NCBI GenBank assembly: GCA_020912385.1
Contig: CP087214.1
Span: 1 to 64,000 of the forward strand
DNA length: 64,000 bases
From: Neofusicoccum parvum
Taxonomy: Eukaryota; Ascomycota; Dothideomycetes; Botryosphaeriales; Botryosphaeriaceae
Reading direction: 5' to 3'
In this document: positions 51,443-63,354 of the stretch, in pieces
Position numbering within the stretch: the first letter of the stretch is position 1
Layout: every line of letters starts with the position of its first letter
The notes under the pieces: model-generated
The model's input: the letters and a program-made list of their open reading frames with translations, nothing else
What the model was told of the DNA's origin: nothing
Database searches by the model: none
Made by a program: the position numbers and the translations under genes

Positions 51443-54183
51443 TCCCACATAACAGCGATACACTACTAACATATCAATGATACAAAAATAGAACGCTTGT
51501 TGACGCAGCAAGGTTGCTTACGCTAACATATGTCTAAGATGCTCGTATGTCCATATTAAAGTGTCCTGTGTGGTGTTGCTCCTCCGTAAGGTCTCGGCCA
51601 CCTTGCGTACGTCCACCGGCATCATGAAGAGCGTTACTACATCCGCTAACTCACTCTCCGGCCGACATTATACATCATTGCCGCGCGACCACCTCACGCC
51701 CTTCCTTGCCGCGGCACCCCGTGCTAACCAGACGCCCCATGCCCTTCATTCCCGGCCGTACTCAAGCCTCGGCCGTGCTTCCAGCTCCAGCCACCAGTCT
51801 TCCGCAGACCATTCCCCACATCCTGCCCGGACAAGGACAGCTCCGCCTCACAGTCGCGGCCACGCTTCGCGCTCTACCGTACGGCGCACAACTTTGAGCC
51901 TAAGAGCCATTGCCAGCCTCTCGCTCCAGTAGTGGGAACCTTCCGCCCACCCGCAAGCCTTCAGCTGACCAGATTAGTAGTCCCCCCGCCTTACAGCCCG
52001 GCCACCACTCCGCGTCGCGCCTTCGAGTCGTGCCGTTGGCCTGCGTCGGGATGCGCGGCCCTACGTCGCACTGAGTACGAACAGCCACGTCTGTTCCGAC
52101 CCGCATCCCCTCCCGTCCCCGCTTTCCGCCTGGTTCTCAGCAGGAGGGATTGGGCTGGAAGAGAGGGATGAGACACCGCTAGCGTCCGCTGCTGTCCTAC
52201 ACCTCGGCGCCCGCCCGCCGCCTTGGTCGGGTGGTGGATGGACCAGTCGTCTAGACCTGGATCTAAATCAGGAAGTTGGTGGGGGCTGTGATAGGCTCCG
52301 CTCCGTATCCTACCGTATTGGTTTCGGGTCTTATGCTTGTACAACGGCCGCCCCACCTCATCGAATCGGGAAGGCAAATGTAGTCTAGCGGGCGCACGCA
52401 TAAAAGAAAACTAGAAGTTTACCCGCATGCATTGCGCCTCGAGAAAACAGTACAAGAAAAATAAAAGATATAACGCCCTGTATAAGGATCGAACTTATAG
52501 CGTAGGCTGAACAGCGGCGAGGAGCGTGTAGGCGCGGTAGCGAGGCTACAGTGGTCTGTCCTACGTGTTACCTCGTATCTCTAATCTCGGCTGAGGAGCG
52601 TCAAGGGCGCGGCCTAAACGGGGCTACGCCACCGCCACTAAGTAACACATTACTGCGGATAATACCGGACCCTCCAAGGGTAATACTTTCACCCGTACGC
52701 TGCAGCCTTTCCTATGAACGATATTAATAGCTGTCTTGTATAACAAGCACGCTTATTTGCGAGCGCTAGCTGACGGGCACTACGTGAGCTAAGGGGCGCC
52801 TAACCTACCTGCGTAAACCTAGCAAGGCTCGCGGCCGCTCGCATGTTAAATAAGCTGCATACACGAAACACTTCCACGCTAGCTTTAATATTCTATTAGT
52901 AGCAGCCTAAATGCCTTTGCCCAAAGAGCACAGCATCGATAAAAATTAAGGGTGCTCAATCAGCAGCCCGCAGCTATTGGAGCAGTACTTTAGGTGTGAG
53001 GAGCAGTGTGGCGTAGCGCCAGCCCAGCTTCGCCTCCACAGATTTCGGCACGGTCGCATGCCATAGGATCATATACGTTGGGCGCTTATACTGGTACGTC
53101 GAGGCGCCGACCTGCGAGGCAGGCTTAGTAGCAGCTATCCAGCCTTAGACTAAGCTCCTAATTACTATAGAGCACCGATTGCGAAAATTATTAAGTAAAG
53201 TTTTAGCCTACGCCTCAAATCGCGGACCATCTAAGAAGCTAATTACTCTACCAACGTCACTCTCGCATGAATCGCACAGGCCATAACGATAGCCTGTGAA
53301 AAGTTATACAAGAAGCCCCTAATATACTGTATACACGGCCAGCCCGTCTTTACTCGTCATGAGGTCCACCGCGGAGACGGGACTAACATGCACGTACGAC
53401 GTGCGGTGAACGGATTTGTTAACTTTCTGTGGGTGTATGCAATCTAGAGCGAATGTAAAAAATAGCTCAATGCTGCATAGCCCATGCAGTGAAACATTGG
53501 ATGCGGTGGGGTAAATACGGAGTGCGAGATGGAGTCGAGCTTAGCCGGAACCAACTAGAGACAACTGCTGCACTACTTAACGTTGCCACCCATTAGCCAC
53601 GTGCATCCTATGCTTATCTTTGAAGTAACACAGCAGTGATTGGCGTGGCCTGGCCTCATGGCTGTTGCGGAGTTGTCCGATCAGGCATCTTATCAGTGCG
53701 AAAGCCTACTTATTTATTGCTATTTGCCCCTCCTAAATTCTGTTGACCTTTCTCTACCAAGCACAATATTCCAAACATTGCAAAACTTCACATCATTTCC
53801 AAAATACTACCGGGAAATACTTTCATCCCACGCGAAATGCATCAATCAATGGAAAGTCAGGATGTGATGGTCAACTATTGCGCTACTGGTGTCCCGGTAA
53901 TTCGTTTCCCAACTGTACACCACACTACACAAAGTGACGAGCCTTAACCGTATACTGACTTTATAATTTTAACCCACAGTGTTCCGTTTGTAGCGGATGC
54001 CGCAAACTGCAATGCCAGTGTTCATGCCGTCGCTAAGGGATCTCAACAGAGACTTTATCTGTAAGCTCATCTCTTGCCCAGAGTATTTTTTCTGACTTTT
54101 GTTTCGAATTGAAGTTAGTGGCCACATACTGTCTGCCACAAATAGTAGTTGGTCAGTAGAATAGATACGGAGAAATACAAAGA
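51443..54183. other. 2.7 kb without identifiable genes
   Basis: Between the two 156-bp direct repeats. Composition changes: GC-rich at 51560-52420 and mixed with stops thereafter. The small ORFs (51561-51932, 53640-53867) lack any recognisable motif. A few tRNA-like stretches occur (about 52478-52502 and 53200-53275 on the minus strand) but do not fold into a proper cloverleaf by hand. I see no function. Confidence 0.4.
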
Positions 54184-54339
54184 TGTTGGAGGAAAGTAAA
54201 TGTGCAGCGTGCAAAGGTCTGTTGAGGAACGAATTGACTTGATTGATTTGCTATTGAATGAATGTGAGTGGTATATATATACCTTTAAATGAGTGTTCAT
54301 GTTACATTGAGGTCATTCTTGATGCGGTGATGATACACT
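54184..54339 (+). repeat. 156-bp LTR-like repeat, copy 2
   Basis: Direct copy of 51287-51442, same orientation and same end point (GATACACT). Flanking bases differ. Confidence 0.65.
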
Positions 54340-54446
54340 GCTGTTAACCAGAATCCCCTTATTTCTCAGGCAACATGTTTGGAGTAATTCTTTCGGCACT
54401 ATACTTTCTCGAATGTTCTACCGGAGAAGAGGAGGGCATCACTTTA

Positions 54447-54735
54447 TGTCGAACGGCGCGAGAAAGTAAGACACCGCTGTCCTCTTAGATTACTACTATC
54501 GAGTGCTATATAAATATCTGTCGAACGGCGCGAGAAAGTAAGACACCGCTGGTTTTCTTATTGTTGCTACAGAATCTTGCTATATAGGTGTAATGATCGG
54601 ATTTACGGAAATACGCATAACTAGGGTGAATGAATTGTGCAGGGGTAGGTGTATGGTGTAGTAACAAGGCAAGTAGTAAAACGCGTGTGGAACAAGGAGG
54701 TAAAACACGTGATTGCGGGCCAATGTGGTTGACAC
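54447..54735 (+). repeat. LTR-like repeat TGTCGAACGGCGCGAG, with partial tandem duplication
   Basis: A 72-base partial copy (54447-54518) is followed by a longer copy (54519-54735) that begins with the same TGTCGAACGGCGCGAGAAAG and ends near AATGTGGTTGACAC. A third copy lies at 63355-63564. Consistent with solo LTRs of one family; no coding region is attached. Confidence 0.6.
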
Positions 54736-55189
54736 TTTACCACCATTCATGCCCAACATCCTCAGATATCACATCCTCGGGTATTCTCATTCCCTCGGTT
54801 ATATCACTTCAGATCTATGTATTTAAGCACATTCATTCTCCTTCATTCAGGAGGACGTTAACCTCTCCGTCCAGCTCGAGTCCGACCCAGGAATTCGAGC
54901 ACAACACGCCCAAATCGACTCCCCCACGGCTGAAGCTACCACCAAACGCTCCCACGCGCTCTTGCGCACCCGTGCATCCTACACACGACTACCTCCCGCC
55001 ATGCCGCCGCCAGACGTAATGGAGGTGGATGAAGGACGCCCAGCAAAGCGCCCCCTCCTAGAACCGCACCGGCCGACCACTCCGCCGGCCACCCGGGCTC
55101 CCAGAGAGCCCATCACACTCAGCTCGTCTATGTCCTTTACTGGCCTCTTCGAGCCCGTCCTCCGTAAGGCAAAGAGGACTACTAAAGAC
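54736..55189 (+). other. Possible 5' fragment of a retroelement gag ORF
   Basis: Follows the LTR-like repeat directly. An ATG at 55001 opens a Pro/Arg-rich reading frame (MPPPDVMEVDEGRPAKRPLL...) preceded by an open upstream frame. It is cut at 55190 by a solo LTR. Position and composition suggest the N-terminus of a retroelement gag, but I cannot confirm a family. Confidence 0.3.
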
Positions 55190-55456
55190 TGTCACGACTC
55201 AGGAAGATCAAGTCAATTCCTGTATTTGACGAAAGTTTCTAAGCTAGAGAAAGAAGAAAAGAAAAAGAAGAAGGAAAAGAAAGGCAAGTTTATATACATA
55301 GACCGTGCGCTAGTTCGGAGTTGAATTGCCGGGCCCGAACTTCCTTGGCTAAAATGTTAGCCCAGCCTTCGTTCCCGAGATACTGTTCGTCCAGTTCAAA
55401 GTCCAATCAAGGAGGAACACGTGACCTCCGAGATGCTGACGGTCTGGATCGTCACA
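55190..55456. repeat. Solo LTR, 267 bp
   Basis: Ends form an imperfect inverted repeat, TGTCACGA at the left and TCGTCACA at the right, i.e. TG...CA, as is common for fungal gypsy LTRs. It sits immediately beside the eroded 883-aa-type gene. No matching 5-bp flank duplication is visible. Confidence 0.6.
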
Positions 55457-55461
55457 AGCAG

Positions 55462-58091
55462 ACTCTCTTTGATGCTCCGTCTCCTAGGCTTTGATCTTCT
55501 ATTAGCGGGCGCTTTCGAGCCCTAAGGTATACCCGAAACCTAAGAAAACTATGCCACTCCCGACTAATAGCCCGATAACCCATTCTCCTTACCTCTACAT
55601 GCCCCGGCGCCTCCTGAAGACCCCTCACATACACCGTGCCTGCTACCTAAGAGCCGTAAGTTGCCTGCTCATCCGCCAGCTTCTTGTCCATTCCATAGTC
55701 CCGTTTAAAACCCCTACATTTTAGATACTGGCGTGAGATTGCAATAGCAATATGCCTGTACGTTATGATGTTAAGCGTCGTGCCTAGATACATGCTCGTT
55801 TCCCTTGCTAGAATAGCTCCTAACCTACTACTATCCCAGCCCCCAGATCCCTTCGGCCATAAGAAAGACGATGACTGTTCTAGCCTTTTAAAGGCCAATA
55901 TTTCCAGCTTCTGCCAGAATGGTAGGACCAGCCAAAGGTAATACACCAACAGTTCGCTGACCTCCCTTGGTAGATAGCGGTGGATGATTTTTGTTAAGCC
56001 AGTAACGTTGTATCCCTTATAGTAGGACGTAACAGTGCCGACGAGGCCGTTCTCAATAAAGATACTCCGGTGGTGGCCCTGTCGTGTATTGCTGTGTTGC
56101 AGGCTCACCAGTTCAGTACCACGCGCAGGCTGTCCAGACGTTAGATGGACTAGGAGTAGTAGACGCTCGAGAAAGCGGTCAACCTTAGCCAGATATTAGC
56201 TAACGGCTGATTTCTTCTAACGTAGCTCCCTCTTCTTGTCAAGACACACGAGCTCGTCCCGTAGCCAGTTATTGTCGAGGACGCGGTTCAGTAGCCAGCT
56301 ACTACTTCCGCCAGGCAGGTCAAACTCCGTAGCATTTCTGGGATCCTGCAAGAAGCTCCACCTATTTTGATCGTTACTGTGGTCATCTTGAAGACGATGT
56401 AGGTGGAAAGTGGGTACGATTTCCTCGTGGACCTCCTCAGGGTGGACTAGCAGTAGATCCCGCAGTTCTTGTTAGGCTTGACGTACTTGGTCACTAACGA
56501 ACGATTTCAAACGCTCCATACTAAGAGTTGTCTGCTTGTAGGTGACTGTATCGTAATCCTCGGACCAGATGATGTAGCCAGTAATGGTAGTATTACTGAC
56601 AACCTTCTTTGCGTAGGCGCGAAGCCGGCATGCCCAATCAAAAGCTAAGCGAGATCCTCGGACCATAAAACGCTATCTCATCTCATTAAGTAGATCTGAC
56701 GGGTATTCGATAGCCCCTTCATCGGCAGCAAGCACAGCCCGCTCAATTACGAGCATCTGTGCGATCTTGATGAATTTAGACAGCTGGGGCGAGTATGTGA
56801 GCGGCCTGTGGAAGCCGCAATCTTTTTTCTCGTCAATACCGAGGACGGCAAGGAAGCTGAGCACGGGGCTTTCAAAGTGGCTGCCCCTAATGTTGTGGTC
56901 TAGGAGGGAGATACAGAGTAAAAGACACGCCCTATCCAAAGAGATTTCGGCTTGCTTTTGTGCGCGAGTTACTTCGCTAGTCCTGCTACCGCTACCATCA
57001 CCATCTAAGATAAGCGCGCGGAGCTCACTTGATAGTGATAGTACAGACTCGATGTGGGAGAGTTGGGGTGGAGTAAAGCGGTGTGTAAGTTGAATTGGCT
57101 GGTCGACCCGGCTCGTGCGGCAGGTAAAACAGAGGAGGCACTTCTAGAGATGCTTGTAGTTGCGGAAGGTACTTTTTTGCAGTTTAACCATGAGCAGCCG
57201 CTCCGTGCCTGAGGGCTCGCCGGCCATGAAGCTATTGATGCGGGCCTGGTCAAACACGCTGATCTTGTCCTCGCAGATAGACTCGTATGCGCGCTCAACG
57301 AGACGGTCCAGGCTCTGGGATAGTAGGACTAGCAGGGGCTCTGTTGCCGGGTCTGCCGCGTGGGCAAGTGGAGAGATATTGGAAAGATCGAGGCCGTTGA
57401 AGAGGGATGGCCAGCGAGTCATCTCTAGCCAGGGAGAGACTTCGGTCTTGGTGGTTTGGTCGCGGTAGATATGTTGTGCTTGGGAGAGCTCGCGGTCGCG
57501 CTCTGCGAGGTCTTTCTTTACTAGCTCCCTAATAAGGTCGCTTTCCTGGCTGACGCTTAACGGGCTGGTACTTTCATCCTTAGTTTCGTTGTCCTCGCGA
57601 ACCTGGCCAACCTGAAAGAACTGCGAGCCATGGCTATGTGTGAAAAATCTTTAGTAGTACACTTCTTTCCTTCCAATCTGTAGACGGGTCTGGACCCGTT
57701 CCTCCTTTTGCTTTCCAGATCCCCCTGAGGTGCTGAGGGACCAATGGTGCACCTTACGCCAATGTTTCTTTAGAGACTTCAAATCCCGGCAGATATAGTG
57801 GCAATTTTGGGAGTTAAGCAGGTATAATAGTCCATCCTTATATAGCGGCAACTGGGCAATAGGATGATCAATGTACGTTAGAACCACTAGCTCGTAGGCG
57901 TTCTTAATTGAATCTGCCCATTTCTGCTGTGTATCGGCTAAGGCCGTGGCCGTCTCTTTTAGGCCCAATTCGTGGTGCTTACCCCGTAGGTGAATCCGGA
58001 CCTGGCTAAGGTAAACGGCATGCTTGCAGCTCTTGCAAATAAGTAGGCGGTATTTAGAGAGAAAGAAGAAATATCTATTTGATAGCGTCAT
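55462..58091 (-). pseudogene. Eroded copy of the 883-aa zinc-finger / recombinase-like gene
   Basis: Collinear with 36761-39412 over its whole length, start at 58091 (MTLSNRYFFFLSKYRLL). Open pieces at 57651-58091 (both fingers), 57144-57422, 56673-56939, 56472-56666, 55647-56108 (recombinase-like YYKGYN and IITYRHIAIAIS) and 55452-55634 are separated by stops, most of which fit CAG/CAA to TAG/TAA or TGG to TAG. K and R of the recombinase-like block are still readable. Together with the intact copy it shows this is a repeated gene family at this chromosome end. Confidence 0.85.
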
Positions 58092-58404
58092 ATTGCCATC
58101 AGATAGATAGTCAAGGGTGAAGAATCTGGTTTAGTTTATGTCCGCTGCGAGAAGATATAGTAGAGAAGGATTAGGAGAAAGAGCCCTACTTGACACGTCT
58201 AGATTGTTTTCTTACCCTTGCAAAAGCGCGTACGTGTCGCGTTTAAATAAGGTTTAACTACGGGATGTTATATCTTCACTTGATAAAGAAATGGCAGAAT
58301 TTTGATGAGGCGAAAAGGCGGCGAGAGCGGGAAGGCTTGTATAAAATAGGAAGGATCCATGTAGGGTGGACTGAAAAAGTACGGTGCACTCGAGCATAGG
58401 TCTT
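58092..58404. other. 5' flank of the eroded gene, ending in CTTAGG
   Basis: Shares GCAGAATTTTGATGAGGCG and following sequence with 39630-39745, up to GAGCATAGGTCTTAGG at about 58389-58404, where homology stops. Iterons are degraded. Confidence 0.55.
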
Positions 58405-58557
58405 AGGCTCCGTAGCAGAAATTAATTTGTCTACGAACTTCACGATCACATTGTTGAAGATCGCAGGGCCGCACATAGTATTAACCTAATTGAGAAGGCC
58501 TAGTTACACCTGCGTGTACATAGTCTCTGCCAGTCGTCAAGCCCCTCAGAGGGTCAA

Positions 58558-59415
58558 TCAATCAAACTCCACCTTCTTCATGCTGATCTCGACTTTCTCG
58601 CCGCGTGATTCCGTCCACACCTGTAGGTCTTTGTTTGAACTTATCTCTCCCCAAAAGTTGTAATGCCCCTTTCTTTTGGACAACTTGAACTCAGTCGGCT
58701 TATCCGGTCCGGCATCCTGGAGGATAAGAGTGCCACGCGTATGGTCCGATCTGTTCGCTACGCCTGAATCGTCCTCTTTCCATTTCCAAAAGAATATGCA
58801 CCCTGCTCCGTTCTGGAAGCCGTTCGGTAAGTGAAGCCAAATGTCCACACCATCATCGCTAGTATAGGGTGGAGCATTCAACTTCCCTTCGAAGGTAGTC
58901 CCCCAGAAGTGGTGGACGCCTTTAGAGAGGCCACTGAAGGTCGCTTCCTCATTGCTGTCTGTCGACGGCTCCCCCGTTGGACTGTCGTTGGCCACGATGA
59001 AGTAGTGGTGGTCTTTCTCTGGCTGCTGCTTAAGCTTCTGGAATTTGGCCTCATCTTTGACTTCGACTCTGCGCGGCGTTTTGTCGGGGGTGAAGACGTC
59101 GAACAGTGTGTCGGTCAGACTTTCGGCCATCGTATGGAAGAGGACAATCGGCGCAATTTCTTCCGTCCCACTGAAAAGAATGACATCCCGGATAGCGCTC
59201 TCCGTAGCGTTAGCTACTGATTGCCAGTAGGCCTTTTGGTCATCTTCATGCGCGGCGATGCTGATGCGTTTGACAGAATACACTGTCCCAACATATGGAA
59301 TGTACTCAACAACTGAGTAGGTGATCCTTTCGAGCTTTGTGAACCACTGTATTTATTATTAGTACGTGTACACATTTTCAAGAGGCTATAGGGGCTCACT
59401 AACGGTGCCAGGCAT
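58558..59415 (-). CDS. Uncharacterised protein, two exons
   Basis: The simple ORF starts at a GTG. A better model is ATG at 59415, exon 1 59404-59415 (MPGT), a 57-bp intron 59347-59403 (GTTAGT, branch-like TACTAATAA, ATACAG), and exon 2 58558-59346, giving 266 aa in frame. The N-terminal part (WFTKLERITYSVVEYIPYVGTVYSV..., then an ESAIRDVILF segment) is alpha-helical in look; the C-terminal ~130 residues are rich in Trp, Gly and alternating polar residues (HHFWGTTFEGKL, DVWLHLPNGFQ, HYNFWGEISS), as in beta-sandwich or lectin-like folds. No signal peptide. First gene centromere-ward of the repeats with normal codon use. Family and function not recognised. Confidence 0.7.
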
Positions 59416-60310
59416 GTTGCTGATTTGAGTAGTTGGATGGAGAGGTAGAGTGTAAGCATCCCGAAATGGATGAGGGCTAACTGATTCTAATGCCACTCGG
59501 ATGAGACAAGAGTTCTTATAGATCCGCTATGTGGACCGCACGTCCTTCACGTGAAATGAATTGGTTCTCGCTTGTTTCTAAATGTGCAGGGATCGGAATT
59601 TGCATGCGTCCCTAACGATACTCAATAAATCGATAATCGTATCCTGTCCCTTGGTTTGGCCGAGCTGCAGATTTACCTAATACTCAATTTTTCGAGCCAT
59701 ATTTTCGGGCAGCTTTTTTTGTCGCTGAGCTTCCGAGCTGGATCAAATCGGCCGATCACAATGACATGGACGGAGCGGGGTAACTATGACATACTTAGAT
59801 AGTTAGTAAAATGAACAATCAGCTAACGAGCAGCCTGGAAGAGGATTGTCACGAACATGCCCTGACATGATTTTATTAACTGACCACACATGAATGATTG
59901 CTAATGCGTTCATTCCAGTACCTCCTTTGTCCTCGAGAAGGTCAACACTGATGCGCGGTGTGGTGGGTTAGGGGACCACTCCTAACAAGGATTATATTCC
60001 GACGGGGACTGTGGCACCTACTAACACAGTATTGGTTTTCTGGCCGAAGTTGGCTTAGTGCATGGACTGCATTGAGTAATGCAATGCACCGAGAACTAAC
60101 GATATGTGAGCTAAACGTGCTCTTTTGAATAGCTTGAGGTGTCTACAACTCGCCTTCTTCGCTTGCAACTCGCCTATACAGTCTTCCCGCCTGGACACGT
60201 GCACTTCATGCGGTCATTCAACGATCCCTTAAGCTATATGTACTCGTGTACGACCTGAAAGAGGCGTTTAGCGACAAATAGCTGGATAGTCAGTGAATGA
60301 GGGGAGAGGA
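59416..60310. other. Intergenic, no feature seen
   Basis: About 0.9 kb of mixed composition without long ORFs, repeats or RNA motifs that I can identify. The first 200 bases probably hold the promoter of the 58558-59415 gene. Confidence 0.5.
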
Positions 60311-60754
60311 TTATTCTGTAGTCGCCGCGTCATTACGCGCAGGCTCTACGCCAGAGTTTAGCACAAAGGGAACATTGTACAGTGCGTCGTACAACATGCC
60401 CTGCAGAGTATATTTAGTAGTACCTCCAATAGCGTGAATCCTAGTGGCCAACTCAACACAGAGCACCCCGCCCCTGTCCCCTTCCCCCCGCTTTGATTCA
60501 AATTGATTTATTGCCGCGTGAAACCCTAGGGGGGATAGGTTAGTGATGCTGAAGCAGTGCGACGCGATCGATGGCTGTCTTGATGATAAGACCGGGATGA
60601 TAACGATACTAGACACGGTGAGCCTCGTTGTCCACGACACGGAGATGAATAGATTTTTCAACAAGCTTGAGAAATGGGCTAACAAGTGAGCTCTGAGATC
60701 ATGGTCGAGAATAGGGCTGCCAATGAATGATATGCAAAGGGGATAGAGAGCCAA
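60311..60754 (-). other. Doubtful ORF
   Basis: A 147-codon open frame without an ATG at its upstream end. The last ~40 residues (IGGTTKYTLQGMLYDALYNVPFVLNSG) look protein-like and could be the terminal exon of a gene whose other exons I cannot place. It may equally be chance. Confidence 0.2.
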
Positions 60755-61163
60755 TCAGGCTGTTCACCATTCAACCTACCGAAGGCACCCCGGGCCGTTC
60801 GCTAGGATTCGCAGCTCGTTCTGCATCTTGGCACGGAAAAGGCGATGGGGGGCCTTGTTTCGGATAGTATGGGTCGGGTGGTGTACTACCGTGATCTAAT
60901 GCATATCTTTTATTGGCGTGCTCCACTCTGACAAGGGTCAAGCCAATAGGATGCTACGAGTACCCTAGAAGCAATTATCTATGCCGAACTCACGCTTAAA
61001 AAAGCCAGATACGCTTTACACTACAGGATGCAAGGTTACTGCGCACAGAGCTGTATGTAGTGTTCGGGCCGTTGGAGCGCGGGGTACTTCGAGGCAGGTT
61101 CAAAATGTAGCGTGTTCTCGATATGATGATTGTTGACCAGGCTTTCCATAGACAGGCGATATC

Positions 61164-61376
61164 TGAATTGAGTACGTGGGCTCATCGGAGCTCATCAAGG
61201 GCGTGGTGTTGCGCCCGTTTCTTGCCCGAGGTCATAGCTGTTCGGATGCGATGGCGCTAGCAGGACAACTCATGAGCGCTTTTGATAAGTGCCTGATTCG
61301 AGCTGACAACGCTTTGGCCGGGTTGAGCCTTCTGCCTGCTGGTACCATGAATCAAGAGTTCAACGTTTCCTGACAC
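61164..61376 (+). other. Doubtful short ORF
   Basis: About 65 codons with a protein-like composition (SSELIKGVVLRPFLARG ... GQLMSAFDKCLIRADNALAG) but no ATG at the start and a TGA just upstream. It may be a degenerate exon. No family recognised. Confidence 0.2.
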
Positions 61377-61551
61377 AACTCACTTCACTCTCTCCTTAGA
61401 GGCGGCTGTTGACAACAAAGGGGCTACGCATTAGACCATTCCCGCTATATTGCCTAATACAGCTTAGCCAGCGCGACCGTAGAAACGTTTAGCTTGTTGA
61501 TTCTCAGCCTCGCCACGTGCAGGTGTGCACAGATACATCCATCAAGCTCCG

Positions 61552-61850
61552 CATGTCCCACACAGATGGGGCGCAGCCGCATGAGAAGATAAATATGGCA
61601 TTTTCCTCCAGCTTTACGCTATCTTAAGCACGATATTCCAAGCGTTCTGAGTCAGTGCGTTACGAGCAGCGGCTCGAAGTGTCTCTCTGCCTCAGGCCCT
61701 CCCCAAGTCATGTATGTCCCACACAGATAGGGCGCGGCAGCACAAGAGGATGTTGTTATTAAGAGTATGAGATTCCAAGTCATGAAATCATTCTGGAGTA
61801 GTTGCATTACGAGCAGTGGTTCAGAGTGTCGCTCAGCCTCAGACCCTCAG
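61552..61850. repeat. Diverged ~150-bp tandem duplication
   Basis: 61552-61700 and 61714-61850 share ATGTCCCACACAGAT(G/A)GGGCGC, GATTCCAAG-like, GTTACGAGCAG(C/T)GG and CCTCAG(G/A)CCCT in the same order. Differences are mostly transitions. Confidence 0.6.
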
Positions 61851-62157
61851 GCCATGGCCGTAAGGCGTCATGGCCTCAATAACAGCTCCCGAGTTTGAGT
61901 CACATCTCAAGCGCGCTCAAGGCCATCAATGTGGGAAAAAAGGAAGGCAAAAAGTTAAAACCATAGGCATCCCTTATTTCATGAGCCTACCGAAACAAGC
62001 TCTGAGCTAAATACATCGGAACTCTGAAGTCTGACAAGTAAGCTCCTCCTTCCCAGATGCAAAGAAAGGTTGTCCCCCTAGGGACAGACGCAAACAGATC
62101 ATGATGTGACGATCCTATAGAGTCGTAGCCCCATCCCCACTCGTTGGCACAGCATAT

Positions 62158-62521
62158 TCACTTTCCGACGATGGTCCATACCGCCCTGTTTCCAACAGCA
62201 TCGGAAGCTTCAACAGTATTGTCGGATTCTCCTCCTCCTACCAGGTATTAGTATATAATTTGACCAGTAGAAGATAGACTTACCCGTGACTGTCACATGT
62301 GCACCCTTCGGAAAGTTGACTTGCGCGGTGACAGTGAAAGTTCTTGGGGGCGGGTTGCCGTTCTTGTACATCACGACCACCTCTTCAGAAGAGCCAGATA
62401 CCTTCTGGGTAGTCGTCTGGTTTTTCACATCAGCGCACTCGGGAAACCCGAGGTTGATGGACGTGGTCGCTGCATTGGTCTTGACAATGATGAAATCATC
62501 GGTGAATTTGACTGAAGCCAT
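62158..62521 (-). CDS. Small uncharacterised protein, two exons
   Basis: ATG at 62521 (MASVKFTDDFIIVKTNA). Exon 1 is 62284-62521, a 46-bp intron lies at 62238-62283 (GTAAGT ... TACTAAT ... GGTAG), and exon 2 is 62158-62237; the spliced product is 105 aa ending AVWTIVGK. Without splicing the frame runs into a basic artefact tail. The protein has no signal peptide, alternating hydrophobic residues and a Gly-rich turn (VTGGGESDN) at the splice site, suggesting a small beta-sandwich. Function unknown. A TATTTATACTTATAAG-type AT-rich stretch at about 62615 may be its promoter. Confidence 0.72.
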
Positions 62522-63354
62522 TGTTTGAGACGATTCGATCGATGGTCAACAACTTAGTTAAGTAAGAGGTTTGATAGTTCTAATGTTGAAATCCAAAACA
62601 GAATTTTCCTCAATATTTATACTTATAAGCGGACTCCGGCAGCATCAGAAGGCGAATACATTGAAGCCGCGAATAAGCGGTCTCTGGCTTGGCTACATGT
62701 AAGGCTATACCCTATAAAGGAGCTCGGATTGAATATTTGACGTCAGAGACTTTATGATCACTTTTATCTGCATTGATATTACACGAAAGTATTGGTATTA
62801 TCAGCCACGCTAGGGCATAAGCTGCACCTCAATATCAAACGGGGTATTGGGCAGCGACCTGCATCGGGTGCTCGAGAACTTAGGGCTTGATAAGAGTGCT
62901 TGCTCAGCTTAGAATGCACATCACTTCAGCTTCTAGATTCGTTGTATAACATACGAAGCAGTTTCGGAATAGCCTTGTCGATCAAGTAGCACTCCTAAGT
63001 TACTTTGCCACTCTTGACAGTTCTGCTACGCTTTTAAGCTAGTTGTATTTAAGCACAGGTTGTGCTGGGCCGTTCCTTTTCTGAAACGACGGTCTTAGGG
63101 ACGAAATTTACGGGGAATGTTGAAGGGATGTACTGTGTACCACTCGCTCACCCTTGTTACTATAGTTCTTCTAATAGATGTACGCGTAGTGCGTACACTC
63201 CACGTATTCATGCAGATTTCTGCAAGGCTGAAGCATGAAGGTCTGCTGCAGCTTTATTGATAGAAGCTGAAACATACATGCCTCGTGCAGCCGGGCGCTT
63301 AGTGACGTGGACATTTTTTTTTTGGCAAATCGATGCTCACTTACAAATCCCTCC
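62522..63354. other. Intergenic, no gene seen
   Basis: Upstream region of the small gene and further DNA without a convincing ORF. Confidence 0.45.

Noticed and set aside
51561..51932. 123-aa Ser/Arg/Pro-rich ORF
   Set aside because: GC-rich DNA opens several frames at once on both strands; no motif, no codon pattern, no homologous copy in the window.
53200..53275. tRNA-like sequence on the minus strand (GTTGGTAGAG and a weak B box)
   Set aside because: Acceptor and T stems do not pair; at most a tRNA-derived relic. The same holds for 52478-52502.
54630..55019. 129-aa + strand ORF
   Set aside because: It runs through the LTR-like repeat into the possible gag fragment; the frame is not supported by a family and overlaps a better ATG frame from 55001.
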